Origin: Candidatus Binatota bacterium
Lineage (GTDB): Bacteria > Desulfobacterota > Binatia > UBA1149 > CAITLU01
Assembly (NCBI GenBank): GCA_024276575.1
Contig: JAJRWY010000045.1
Coordinates: forward strand, 1 to 42,853
DNA length: 42,853 nt
Direction of reading: 5' to 3'
The translations under genes were made by a program, and so were the position numbers. Below the pieces are notes generated by a model. It was not told the origin of the DNA and did not search any database. It saw nothing but the letters and a program-made list of their open reading frames with translations. Shown in pieces: positions 1 through 7,137 of this stretch (positions within the stretch are counted from its first letter, which is position 1; every line of letters starts with the position of its first letter).

Positions 1-1
1 C

Positions 2-241
2 TGGGTGCGGACTGCGATCCAAGCCAGCGTGGTGGCGCGGACAGCTTCCGAAGCCGAAGCGTGGAGCACTGCGCTGGTAGTAGCAGGCCACGCGCTGCTT
101 TCCGAGGTCGAGAAACAGCAAGGGCTCGATGTGTTGTTGCTAGACGACGGCGTGGCCCGGCGAAGTCCGCGCTTTATGCCCGCAGACCTTGCAATGCTAG
201 ACGGCAGCCGAAGCGCGTCCGGCAAGAAGGCTCCTCGATGA
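2..241 (+). CDS. FAD:protein FMN transferase (ApbE-like), C-terminal fragment
   Basis: The reading frame is open to the left edge, so only about 79 C-terminal residues are present. The stretch SVVARTASEAEAWSTALVVAG matches the C-terminal helix region of ApbE flavin transferases, where a conserved V-x-(A/S)-x-x-x-x-x-A-D-A-x-(A/S)-T-A-L pattern precedes the end of the protein. Family members attach FMN through a phosphoester to Thr or Ser of redox proteins such as NqrB/RnfG or flavocytochromes, outside the cytoplasmic membrane. The stop overlaps the start of the next gene (ATGA), which implies translational coupling. The active-site half is outside the window, so activity cannot be judged. Confidence 0.7.
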   Translation, partial: WVRTAIQASVVARTASEAEAWSTALVVAGHALLSEVEKQQGLDVLLLDDGVARRSPRFMPADLAMLDGSRSASGKKAPR

Positions 242-666
242 AGATCTTTGCAGGAGGCGACTACCGTCTGGCACGGCTTCCTTACGGCACACGGCTGTTC
301 TACACGCTGTTCTTGTTTTTCGTGGCAGCAGGTTTACTCAGCTGCCTCGGGTTCATCTTTGCGAAATCGGGAGTGGGCAGTGGCCAGATAGCCGAGTACT
401 ACCGGCAAGAAGAAATGGGACTCGGTGGAAAAGGCTTTCTCGAGCTTCTGGAGACCTCACATTTCCATCTCTTCACGATGCCGGTGTTCTTTCTGATCCT
501 CGGCCACATTTTCTTCATCAGTTCCCTTGCCGAACGGACCAAAACATTCGTGATCCTGGCTTCTTTCTCCGCGATCTGCGCGGAAATCGCCCTGCCCTGG
601 CTGATTGTCTACCACAGCGCATCGTGGGCCTGGGTCAAGCATCTCAGCCGCATCACTTTATTTTAG
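238..666 (+). CDS. small integral membrane protein, apparently truncated by an in-frame TAG
   Basis: This 142-residue protein begins at an ATG overlapping the upstream stop. It has hydrophobic segments near residues 18-42, 75-95 and 105-125, and the conserved-looking stretch ETSHFHLFTMPVFFLILGH between the first two. I recognise the general look of small membrane proteins next to ApbE genes in deltaproteobacteria but cannot name the function. The frame stops at TAG (664-666) inside what looks like the last membrane helix. If the stop is ignored, the frame continues as TFGIFIAIPIKEMWWPAR and ends at 751-753. That is a plausible completion of the helix, so the annotated C-terminus is probably premature. 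Coupling to the ApbE-like gene suggests a flavin-dependent electron transfer role (inference). Confidence 0.6.
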   Translation: MKIFAGGDYRLARLPYGTRLFYTLFLFFVAAGLLSCLGFIFAKSGVGSGQIAEYYRQEEMGLGGKGFLELLETSHFHLFTMPVFFLILGHIFFISSLAERTKTFVILASFSAICAEIALPWLIVYHSASWAWVKHLSRITLF

Positions 667-734
667 ACCTTTGGCATCTTCATCGCAATTCCGATCAAGG
701 AAATGTGGTGGCCGGCTCGCGACTCGGGAAACGC

Positions 735-1706
735 TTACTGTTCGAAGCAGTAGAGGCGAAGATTCTGAGTGCACAGGGGGTCGTCGGCTACTGTCCATCC
801 GCGGTCGCTCAAGCTGCTACTTCCGCGGGTTCCACGGCTTTCGAACAGAGACGAGATCCAGCCGAAACAATCCGAGCCCGGCACTGCCTGGGCGGTTTCG
901 GAAGTGCCGGTCCAGACGCCGCCACTTACCGTGGTTCCCACTTCGGTGAGCGAGATAGCTGTGTCGATGAAACCGTCCACGAGATCCTTCCAATCTGCGG
1001 CGACGGTGGTTCCGTCGAGTAGTTGATAGCCGCTGCTCGAGTGGGTCATACGCGTAATCGGTGTAAGGGCACCGTCGTACAGCCACGCTTTCCAAGTTTT
1101 TCCGGCCAGGGCCGGGACGGCATCGGCAGCATCCTGGCACTTCTGATCGGCCGCGGTTATGCCTCCAAGGTTGCCGATATAAGTGGCGGAGGAGACGAAT
1201 ACGAGTTTGGGTGCCGGTACCAAGGTGGTAGTGGTGCTGGTGCTCGTAGTGGTGGTCGTGGTCGTCGGCAGGCCCTCGCGGGCCGGAGTACATAAGAAAC
1301 GGGTCCTGAACACGGTGACGTCGCGCGTTCCGAATTGATCTGAAAGCTGCTGTGTCGCCGGACTCTTCCTGGGACAACGCAGCTTGTAGCACAAGCGGTC
1401 CGGAACCGGGGTGAAGCCGGGCACCGCTAGCGGGGAGCCCGGCGCCCCATCGACTTCGAAGCTATTCACGGTCTTCTGGGAGGGTACACAAAACAGATTG
1501 GCCCGGCCCACCACACGGCATTGGCCTGGTGGATCGAAGGCGACCTGCGCCATGTCCAAGCTCACGCTGGCCTGAAAACGCGCCGGATCGCCGGCTCTGA
1601 AGCAAGTCAAGTGGTTTAGCTGCGCGCGCGCCGGCATTGGCGCTGCCACCACAATCGAGACGGCTACGGCCGCCACAATACTCCACGGTGCCGGCTTGTC
1701 GGTCAC
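735..1706 (-). CDS. secreted DUF1554 protein with poly-threonine linker
   Basis: I place the start at GTG 1706 (323 residues). A purine-rich AGGCGGAG lies 7 nt upstream, and the protein then opens directly with a signal peptide ending near PMPARA-Q. A longer ATG start at 1808 would put 34 charged residues before the signal sequence and is less likely. The N-terminal half has about eight cysteines and no recognised fold. It is joined by a run of Thr/Ser (about residues 148-161) to a C-terminal domain starting LVFVSSATYIGNLGGI, with WKAWLYDG, DGTTVAADW, VWTG and LRLYCFEQ. This matches the DUF1554 domain of Leptospira lipoproteins, a C-type-lectin-like fold. Such proteins are exported; the ligand is unknown. 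The gene converges on the preceding membrane-protein gene. Confidence 0.78.
   Translation of the reverse strand: MTDKPAPWSIVAAVAVSIVVAAPMPARAQLNHLTCFRAGDPARFQASVSLDMAQVAFDPPGQCRVVGRANLFCVPSQKTVNSFEVDGAPGSPLAVPGFTPVPDRLCYKLRCPRKSPATQQLSDQFGTRDVTVFRTRFLCTPAREGLPTTTTTTTSTSTTTTLVPAPKLVFVSSATYIGNLGGITAADQKCQDAADAVPALAGKTWKAWLYDGALTPITRMTHSSSGYQLLDGTTVAADWKDLVDGFIDTAISLTEVGTTVSGGVWTGTSETAQAVPGSDCFGWISSLFESRGTRGSSSLSDRGWTVADDPLCTQNLRLYCFEQ
1224..1265 (-). repeat. poly-threonine codon tract
   Basis: Fourteen consecutive Thr/Ser codons (TTTTTTT-STS-TTTT) inside the DUF1554 gene make a simple ACN-type repeat. It acts as a flexible, potentially O-glycosylated linker between two exported domains. Such Thr linkers are common in exported proteins of several environmental deltaproteobacterial-type genomes. 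Confidence 0.8.
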
Positions 1707-1906
1707 AACATATCTCCGCCTGGGCTCATAGGGTTTCAAGATCACATCGGCACAGGCCCTGTCAATGGCCTTGGGCCGAGTCCACGTCGGCGGAAGTACA
1801 AGGGCCACCGTCGCGGTGCCGGCGCAAGAAAGCTCGGGCAGCTATGGCTTCAACTCCCGCCCCTGGATAAGGAGATGCAGTCTGCCGTTAGTCCAGGAGG
1901 TTGCAA

Positions 1907-2557
1907 GTGGATCTGAAAGCTTTGAAAAAATGTTTGGTGGATGGAGATGCTGCGGGGACCACTGCCGGTGTCAAGGCGGCGCTTGCCGAAGGCTTGAGCG
2001 CAGCCGACATACTCGGGGATTGCTTGATCCCGGGAATGGAAGAGGTCGGCGATCTGTTCTCGCGAGCCGAGTACTTCGTCCCCGAACTGCTGCTGTCTGC
2101 GCGTGCGATGACCCAGGCCGTAGAGTTGCTGAAACCCGAATTGTCGGGCAGCGGCTACGAGGCTGCCGGGAAAGTGGTGATGGGTACCGTTCAAGGTGAC
2201 ATGCACGACATCGGCAAGAAACTCGTGGCGATGATGCTCGAAGGCAACGGTTTCGACGTCATCGATCTCGGCGCTGATGTCCCTGCGCAGCGTTTCGTCG
2301 AAACGGCCCGCGAGTCGGGAGCCACCCTGGTTGGGCTATCGTCGCTGCTCAGCACTACGCTGGGTGCCATGGAAGACACGGTAAAGGCGCTGCATGAAGC
2401 CGGACTTGGGGAGGATTTCCGAGTGATAGTCGGAGGGGCGCCGGTAACTGCGGAGTTCGCCTCGCGCATCGGCGCCGACGGTTATGCCGACGACGCATCA
2501 TCGGCCGTCGCGGTGGTCAAGGACTTGATCGCTGCTACGGCAACTAACGCTGGATAA
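1907..2557 (+). CDS. cobalamin-binding corrinoid protein (MtbC/MtaC-like)
   Basis: The protein has 216 residues. I choose GTG 1907 because AGGAGG at 1895-1900 sits six bases upstream; the TTG at 1901 would abut the ribosome site. Residues 1-85 form the helical cap typical of methyltransferase corrinoid proteins (GMEEVGDLFSRAEYFVPELL). A B12-binding Rossmann domain follows, with GDMHDIGK (the DxHxxG lower-ligand motif, His replacing dimethylbenzimidazole), VGLSSLLSTTLGAM (SxL) and VIVGGAPV (GG). Such proteins carry a methyl group between a substrate-specific methyltransferase and a second methyltransferase. The UroD-type methyltransferase gene follows 105 bp downstream. No substrate-specific MtaB/MtbB/MttB gene is visible, so the methyl donor is unknown. 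Confidence 0.9.
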   Translation: MDLKALKKCLVDGDAAGTTAGVKAALAEGLSAADILGDCLIPGMEEVGDLFSRAEYFVPELLLSARAMTQAVELLKPELSGSGYEAAGKVVMGTVQGDMHDIGKKLVAMMLEGNGFDVIDLGADVPAQRFVETARESGATLVGLSSLLSTTLGAMEDTVKALHEAGLGEDFRVIVGGAPVTAEFASRIGADGYADDASSAVAVVKDLIAATATNAG

Positions 2558-2662
2558 GCGCCGGCAGTTCTCAGACACAACAGCGGCTTCGGCCGGCCGC
2601 CTCGGATAAGGCCGGACTATAGGTAAGGGCTCTGCCGGAGGCTTGCATAGGGAGAAGCACCA

Positions 2663-3787
2663 ATGGCACACAAACCTGATTTTGAGAGCTTTCGTAAAAG
2701 TATACTGCGCGAAGGGCCACCGGGTCCGGTGCCTCTTTTCGACTTGTTCGCCGACCCAGGGATGGTCGAGAGCGTGCTTGGCGAAAGCTTCCCGGTCAAT
2801 CTGCACCACTACATCGAAGAGCCCATGGATAACCTTCCCGGCGAGGATCTGCCCGCGTTGATGCAATCGATGGATATGTACGTGCGCTTTTGCGAACACG
2901 TGGGCTACGATTACGTCTTCATGGTAACGGGGTTCAGCTTGCAGCGAAGTTTTACTGCTGTGGCCGATAGCGCGGAACGTCAGAACTGGCCCGACGGCAA
3001 GCGCTATTGGCAGGATGAGGACAAGGGCCCGATACAGAACTGGGACGACTTCGAACGCTACCCTTGGCCCCAAGCCGGAGAACTCAATCACATAGCCTTG
3101 CAGTACGTAGGCAGCGTGGTGCCGGATGGAATGGCAGTGGCGCCTTTTATGTACGGCGGCATTTTCGAGAACTCGACTTGGCTGATGGGCCTGGAATCCT
3201 TTTCCTATGCGCTTGCGGACCAGCCCGATCTGGTCGAGGCGATATGCGCCCGGGTGGGAGACTTGGCCACTGCCACGGCTGCCCAAGTTGCTTCTCTCGA
3301 CAACGTGGGCATGGTGCTGCTTACCGACGACTTGGGATTTTTCAGCGGCACCCTGGTTTCGCCCGCAGTGCTGCGACGCTACATCGTTCCGCACTACCGT
3401 AACATCGCCAAAGCAGTGCATGAGGCCGGCAAGGTGTTGGTCTTTCACTCTTGCGGCAACATGTACACTATGATGGACGATCTCATCGACGACGTCGGTA
3501 TTGACGCCAAGCATTCTTTCGAAGACAAGATAATGCCCGTTGAGGAGGCCTATCGCCGCTGGGGAGACCGGATCGCCGTGCTCGGTGGCGTCGATATGGA
3601 TCTGCTCACCCGCGGAAGTGAGCAGGACGTCCGCCGCCGCACCCGAGAGATTCTTGACGTCTGCGGCTCCCAGGGTGGCTACGCCATGGGCACGGGCAAT
3701 ACCGCAGCCAATTACCTGTCGCGGGAGAACTTCCTTGCCATGATCGATGAATGCCGGCGTTGGAACGAGGAGAACTTTGCTTCTTGA
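2663..3787 (+). CDS. uroporphyrinogen decarboxylase-family methyltransferase
   Basis: The protein has 374 residues and an ATG start with GGGAG about 9 nt upstream. It has the TIM-barrel pattern of the UroD superfamily, including VLVFHSCGNMYTMMDDLID in the C-terminal half, where His and Cys are candidate zinc ligands as in MtaA/MtbA, and LGGVDMDLLTRG plus GGYAMGTGNTA near the end. True haem-pathway UroD enzymes lack this His-x-Cys site. With a corrinoid protein directly upstream, it is best read as a corrinoid-dependent methyltransferase that moves a methyl group on or off the cobalt, for example in O-demethylation of methoxylated compounds. The acceptor (CoM, tetrahydrofolate or other) cannot be read from sequence. 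Confidence 0.83.
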   Translation: MAHKPDFESFRKSILREGPPGPVPLFDLFADPGMVESVLGESFPVNLHHYIEEPMDNLPGEDLPALMQSMDMYVRFCEHVGYDYVFMVTGFSLQRSFTAVADSAERQNWPDGKRYWQDEDKGPIQNWDDFERYPWPQAGELNHIALQYVGSVVPDGMAVAPFMYGGIFENSTWLMGLESFSYALADQPDLVEAICARVGDLATATAAQVASLDNVGMVLLTDDLGFFSGTLVSPAVLRRYIVPHYRNIAKAVHEAGKVLVFHSCGNMYTMMDDLIDDVGIDAKHSFEDKIMPVEEAYRRWGDRIAVLGGVDMDLLTRGSEQDVRRRTREILDVCGSQGGYAMGTGNTAANYLSRENFLAMIDECRRWNEENFAS

Positions 3788-4021
3788 TCTGCAGTATCCA
3801 TGAAAGCTCTACCGCGAGCCGCAATCGCCTGCCATCTCGGGCCGTGCTCACTCTTGGCCTTCGACGTATTGTTGCTACGCCTGTGCTCCCCACACCATAG
3901 CTGTGCTTGGGCCGATCGAGTATACGCTTGCGAGGCTTGCGACGAGCTTTCTTGAATACTGACGGTTGACTTTCTTGCCGCAACCTCAATCGCGGGGGCA
4001 GCAACGCAATAGCGAGCTTGC

Positions 4022-4069
4022 AATCGTGCAATTTCTGCCGCCTGCCGCGCAAGAACTTGCACGATTTTT
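4022..4069 (+). terminator. candidate intrinsic terminator downstream of the corrinoid/UroD pair
   Basis: A perfect 10-bp inverted repeat, AATCGTGCAA/TTGCACGATT, is extended inward after one mismatch by TTCT/AGAA. It has a GC-rich apical loop and is followed by a run of five T. It lies about 235 bp after the UroD-family stop. The rest of 3788-4201 shows no convincing gene: the ORFs on either strand have no recognisable content. Confidence 0.55.
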
Positions 4070-4201
4070 CACTCGATCGAGCGGGTTCGTCCGCCTAATC
4101 CCTTGATATGGCTCGATTGAGAAGGGTTCCACTTCTCAGCCCATGGCATGTAAGTTGCTGCAGATTAAAGCGGGTAACCGCAGCCGAGGAGGTTCTCTGC
4201 G

Positions 4202-4747
4202 ATGAGCAAGCCACTGCCGGGCGCTTTAGGTGCCTATTCCATAGCCGGGTCTCTAGCCGCCGCAACACTTTGTGCGAGCACTGCGCTGGCGGGAGCGGTC
4301 GATAGCCCCCTGCCGGTAATATCCACCACCGCCAACACCCGGTCCCTTTACATCGTGCCGGGTGTTACCAAGAACAACAGCATCGAAACCGAATTTTCCT
4401 GCACCTCTACCGATCTGGCTCCCGTCCGCGTAGCGGTTGAGATCTTCGATGCGAGCGGGGTGGGCCCCTTGAACGACGTGGCGGTGGGGTCGGCCGACGG
4501 TGCGGCCGACCTACTACCCGGCGGAACCGTCACTATCGGCACGGGCAATACCGTCGGCATTCACGAAACGAAGATAATCTCGTTCGCTTCGTCGGGTGTA
4601 AGGAACGTGAAGAGCGGTTCTGCCCGCATTGTCGCTACCTCGCGCCGTGTTCTCTGCACCGCATTTATCGTTGACGATACCACTCAACCGGTGACCTCGA
4701 TGGCGACGCTCAAAGTATTCGGGAGAAAACGGCAAAACGGAGACTGA
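4202..4747 (+). CDS. exported hypothetical protein
   Basis: The protein has 181 residues. GAGGAGG lies about 8 nt before the ATG. An N-terminal signal peptide (residues 1-31) ends near STALA-GA. The mature part is rich in Thr, Val and Ser, with alternating beta-strand character, two cysteines (FSCTST and RRVLCTAF) that could form a disulphide, and a basic tail FGRKRQNGD. I do not recognise the family; it resembles small beta-sandwich secreted proteins seen in deltaproteobacteria. It lies between the methyltransferase pair and the polysaccharide locus, with its own apparent leader, so membership of either unit is uncertain. Confidence 0.6.
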   Translation: MSKPLPGALGAYSIAGSLAAATLCASTALAGAVDSPLPVISTTANTRSLYIVPGVTKNNSIETEFSCTSTDLAPVRVAVEIFDASGVGPLNDVAVGSADGAADLLPGGTVTIGTGNTVGIHETKIISFASSGVRNVKSGSARIVATSRRVLCTAFIVDDTTQPVTSMATLKVFGRKRQNGD

Positions 4748-4821
4748 GTCGTGTTTGGCCCGACAGGCACGAGGTTTCGCTTGCCGGAGCCGGCACCGCT
4801 GAGGCGAGCTGCCGCATAGAT

Positions 4822-6756
4822 ATGTCGATACGACCGAATCCGCTGCTCGAACGTGTAAACTTCAAGCAAGTTTACCACCTGCTCATCGAGTTGGCACCTT
4901 ATCTAAAAGGTGTCAGGCGCGAGTTCGTGTTCGCATTGCTCTGCAGCATTGGTGCAGTGCTGATGCAGGTGGTCAGGCCGTGGCCGATCAAAATGGTATT
5001 CGACTACGCCCTGCTTCCCGTTGACAGAATAAAATGGACCTTCCCCTACGCGCTGATGAAAGGCTCCGGTGCCATGGGCGTGGTTTCGATCTCATGCGGT
5101 TTGCTGCTGGCCATCAGCGTGCTTTGGGGAATGTTCAACTACCTACAGCGCTACATGATCGCTTCGGCTGGACAGCACATGACTTTCAGCTTGCGGCGCC
5201 GGCTGTTTTCGCATCTTCAGGCTCTGGCCTTGTCTTTCCACCGCCGCCAGCATGTTGGGGACTTGATACTGCGTGCCACTGCCGATGCCAACATGATGCG
5301 GGAGATGCTCGTGGATGCGACCCTGGTCGTGTTCACGCAATCCCTGGTTCTTCTCACCATGGTCGTGGTAATGGCGTACATGGATTTGCAACTCACCTTC
5401 ATCAGTATCGCGGTACTGCCGCTGTTGACGCTGTCGGTGTTTCGTATTTCCAGCGGCTTGCGCGGAGCGGTTCGCAAGCAGAGAAAGCACGAGGGGCGCA
5501 TGGCCTCCCACCTTGGAGAGATGCTCCAGGGGATCGCAGTGATCCAGGCTTTCGGACGAGAGGCGCACGAAGAGGAGAAGTTTCGCAAGTGGAACCGGCG
5601 CAACTTGCGCTCGGGCCTTACGACCGTGCGTTTAGAAGCCAATCTCGAGCGGATGGCAGAGATCATCGTGGCCGTGGGTACCGGTGCAGTGTTGTGGTTC
5701 GGTACTGCCAAGGTGCTTGCGGGCGTACTGACTCCCGGGGACCTCCTCGTCTTCAACGCCTACTTGGCGGGTATGTACAGGCCACTGCGGCGCATTGCCC
5801 GAATCACGGGGCGTATCTCGAAAGCTCAGATCTGTGCGGATCGGGTACTCTCGATCCTGCGTATAGACGAGAAAGTCAAGGTTCGTTCTGACGCCCGCCC
5901 GGCGGGGGCTTTGGCGGGGCGCGTGAGTTTAAAAGACGTGAGTTTCTCTTACCGCAAGGGGGTTCCAATACTCACGAACGTCTCGTTTACCGCGAAACCT
6001 GGATACACGGTGGCGATTGTCGGTCCCAACGGTGCGGGTAAGTCCACTTTGTGCGGATTGTTGCCGCGTCTCTACGATCCCGATTCGGGTTCGATCACCA
6101 TCGACCGGGTAAAGATCAACCAATTCACGCTGGAATCACTTCGCGAGAATATCGGGATAGTCATGCAGCATAACATGTTGTTTGCCGGCACCATCGCCGA
6201 GAATATAGCGTATGGAAAACTCGATGCGGACGACGAAGAAATAGAGGCTGCCGCCCGCGCGGCTGAGGTCCACGACTTCATCGTCAGTTGTCCGGACGGG
6301 TACCAAACTCTGGTGGGCGAGCGCGGCGATACGCTGTCGTCGGGGCAACAACAAAAAATCGGAATCGCCCGGGCGATGATCAAAGATCCTTCGATTCTGA
6401 TTCTCGACGAGCCGACCGCGTCGCTTGACGCCAGTTCCGCACGTCTGCTCAACCGCACTTTGCTGCGGGTGTCGAAAGATCGGACCACTTTTCGCGTGAG
6501 CCACCGCATAGACGAAGTATGCTCGGCGAATCTTATCTTGGTGATCATAGGGGGCTGCATATCCCAACAGGGCAGACATGCTGAACTGATGAGCCAGGCC
6601 GGCTGGTACAGAGACGTTTTCGCTGCACAATCGTCTCTCGCACCCGGAGCCCACACCGATCAAGTGATGCCTACTGCAGTAGATGATGTTGACGGTGGCC
6701 AGGATGGCGGAAAGGTAGCCTCCGGCGGTTCACAGCCGCGGCTCGTCGCAGGCTGA
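4822..6756 (+). CDS. ABC exporter, fused membrane and ATPase domains (MsbA-type)
   Basis: The protein has 644 residues. Residues 1-330 form a type I exporter membrane domain with about six helices, preceded by an amphipathic N-terminus. The ATPase domain follows from about residue 365. It has Walker A GPNGAGKST, Q-loop IVMQHN, signature LSSGQQQKIGIARAM (LSSGQ in place of LSGGQ), Walker B ILILDEPTASLD and H-loop VSHRI. All catalytic residues are present. A polar tail of about 45 residues follows the ATPase. As first gene of a plus-strand run of glycosyltransferases, it probably flips or exports a lipid-linked glycan or another envelope lipid. The next gene starts 9 bp downstream. Confidence 0.92.
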   Translation: MSIRPNPLLERVNFKQVYHLLIELAPYLKGVRREFVFALLCSIGAVLMQVVRPWPIKMVFDYALLPVDRIKWTFPYALMKGSGAMGVVSISCGLLLAISVLWGMFNYLQRYMIASAGQHMTFSLRRRLFSHLQALALSFHRRQHVGDLILRATADANMMREMLVDATLVVFTQSLVLLTMVVVMAYMDLQLTFISIAVLPLLTLSVFRISSGLRGAVRKQRKHEGRMASHLGEMLQGIAVIQAFGREAHEEEKFRKWNRRNLRSGLTTVRLEANLERMAEIIVAVGTGAVLWFGTAKVLAGVLTPGDLLVFNAYLAGMYRPLRRIARITGRISKAQICADRVLSILRIDEKVKVRSDARPAGALAGRVSLKDVSFSYRKGVPILTNVSFTAKPGYTVAIVGPNGAGKSTLCGLLPRLYDPDSGSITIDRVKINQFTLESLRENIGIVMQHNMLFAGTIAENIAYGKLDADDEEIEAAARAAEVHDFIVSCPDGYQTLVGERGDTLSSGQQQKIGIARAMIKDPSILILDEPTASLDASSARLLNRTLLRVSKDRTTFRVSHRIDEVCSANLILVIIGGCISQQGRHAELMSQAGWYRDVFAAQSSLAPGAHTDQVMPTAVDDVDGGQDGGKVASGGSQPRLVAG

Positions 6757-6765
6757 GACTGGCCT

Positions 6766-7137
6766 ATGCGCGGATACACTACGACGATACTGGCTTTATT
6801 GGCCTCGGCAATACTAGTCGCGCTTGGATTGACTTCGTTTCATGAGGAGACGGCACGTTCGCGGCCGGTAATCCCGCCTTTTGATTTGTTCTGGTGCGCC
6901 AAGAATGAAGACTGCGCACTGGTCGACCAGATCGGCTGTTGCTCGTGTTCACAAGCAGGCGCGCAGGCAGCGGTTACCAAATGGGACCGCGACGATTTGC
7001 GCCGCTTTCTCAAGTCGGCCTGCCGGCCACGTCCCGTTTGCGTGCAACTCGACTTGTGCCGCGACGATCTCGAAGCCCGCTGCGTGCATCGTCGATGTGT
7101 CGCCCTCCCCAAGGATGCTGAAAGCGATGCAGACTGA
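6766..7137 (+). CDS. small exported cysteine-rich protein
   Basis: The protein has 123 residues, with one N-terminal hydrophobic segment (residues 7-24) acting as a signal peptide or anchor. Ten cysteines follow in a region of about 85 residues, including IGCCSCSQ and the CxxxxC-type pairs CRPRPVC and CVHRRC. The pattern resembles small eight-cysteine-cluster exported proteins of Myxococcota-like bacteria, but the function is unknown. It sits between the ABC exporter (9 bp) and the first glycosyltransferase (11 bp overlap), so it is co-transcribed with them. The periplasmic Cys content suggests a disulphide-stabilised binding or metal site (inference). Confidence 0.65.
   Translation: MRGYTTTILALLASAILVALGLTSFHEETARSRPVIPPFDLFWCAKNEDCALVDQIGCCSCSQAGAQAAVTKWDRDDLRRFLKSACRPRPVCVQLDLCRDDLEARCVHRRCVALPKDAESDAD

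Noticed and set aside
1707-1906. Possible cobalamin riboswitch upstream of the corrinoid protein gene
   Set aside because: No B12-box-like sequence or expected multi-stem pattern was found; the leader is only about 200 bp and shared with a divergent gene.
2498-3514. Long antisense ORF opposite the UroD-type gene (and similar ones at 7687-8433 and 14088-14882)
   Set aside because: They are mirror frames of strongly coding genes; translations show no family resemblance.
3712-4062. Minus-strand ORFs in the gap after the UroD-type gene
   Set aside because: No recognisable motif, no signal peptide, and overlap with the candidate terminator and the end of the preceding gene.
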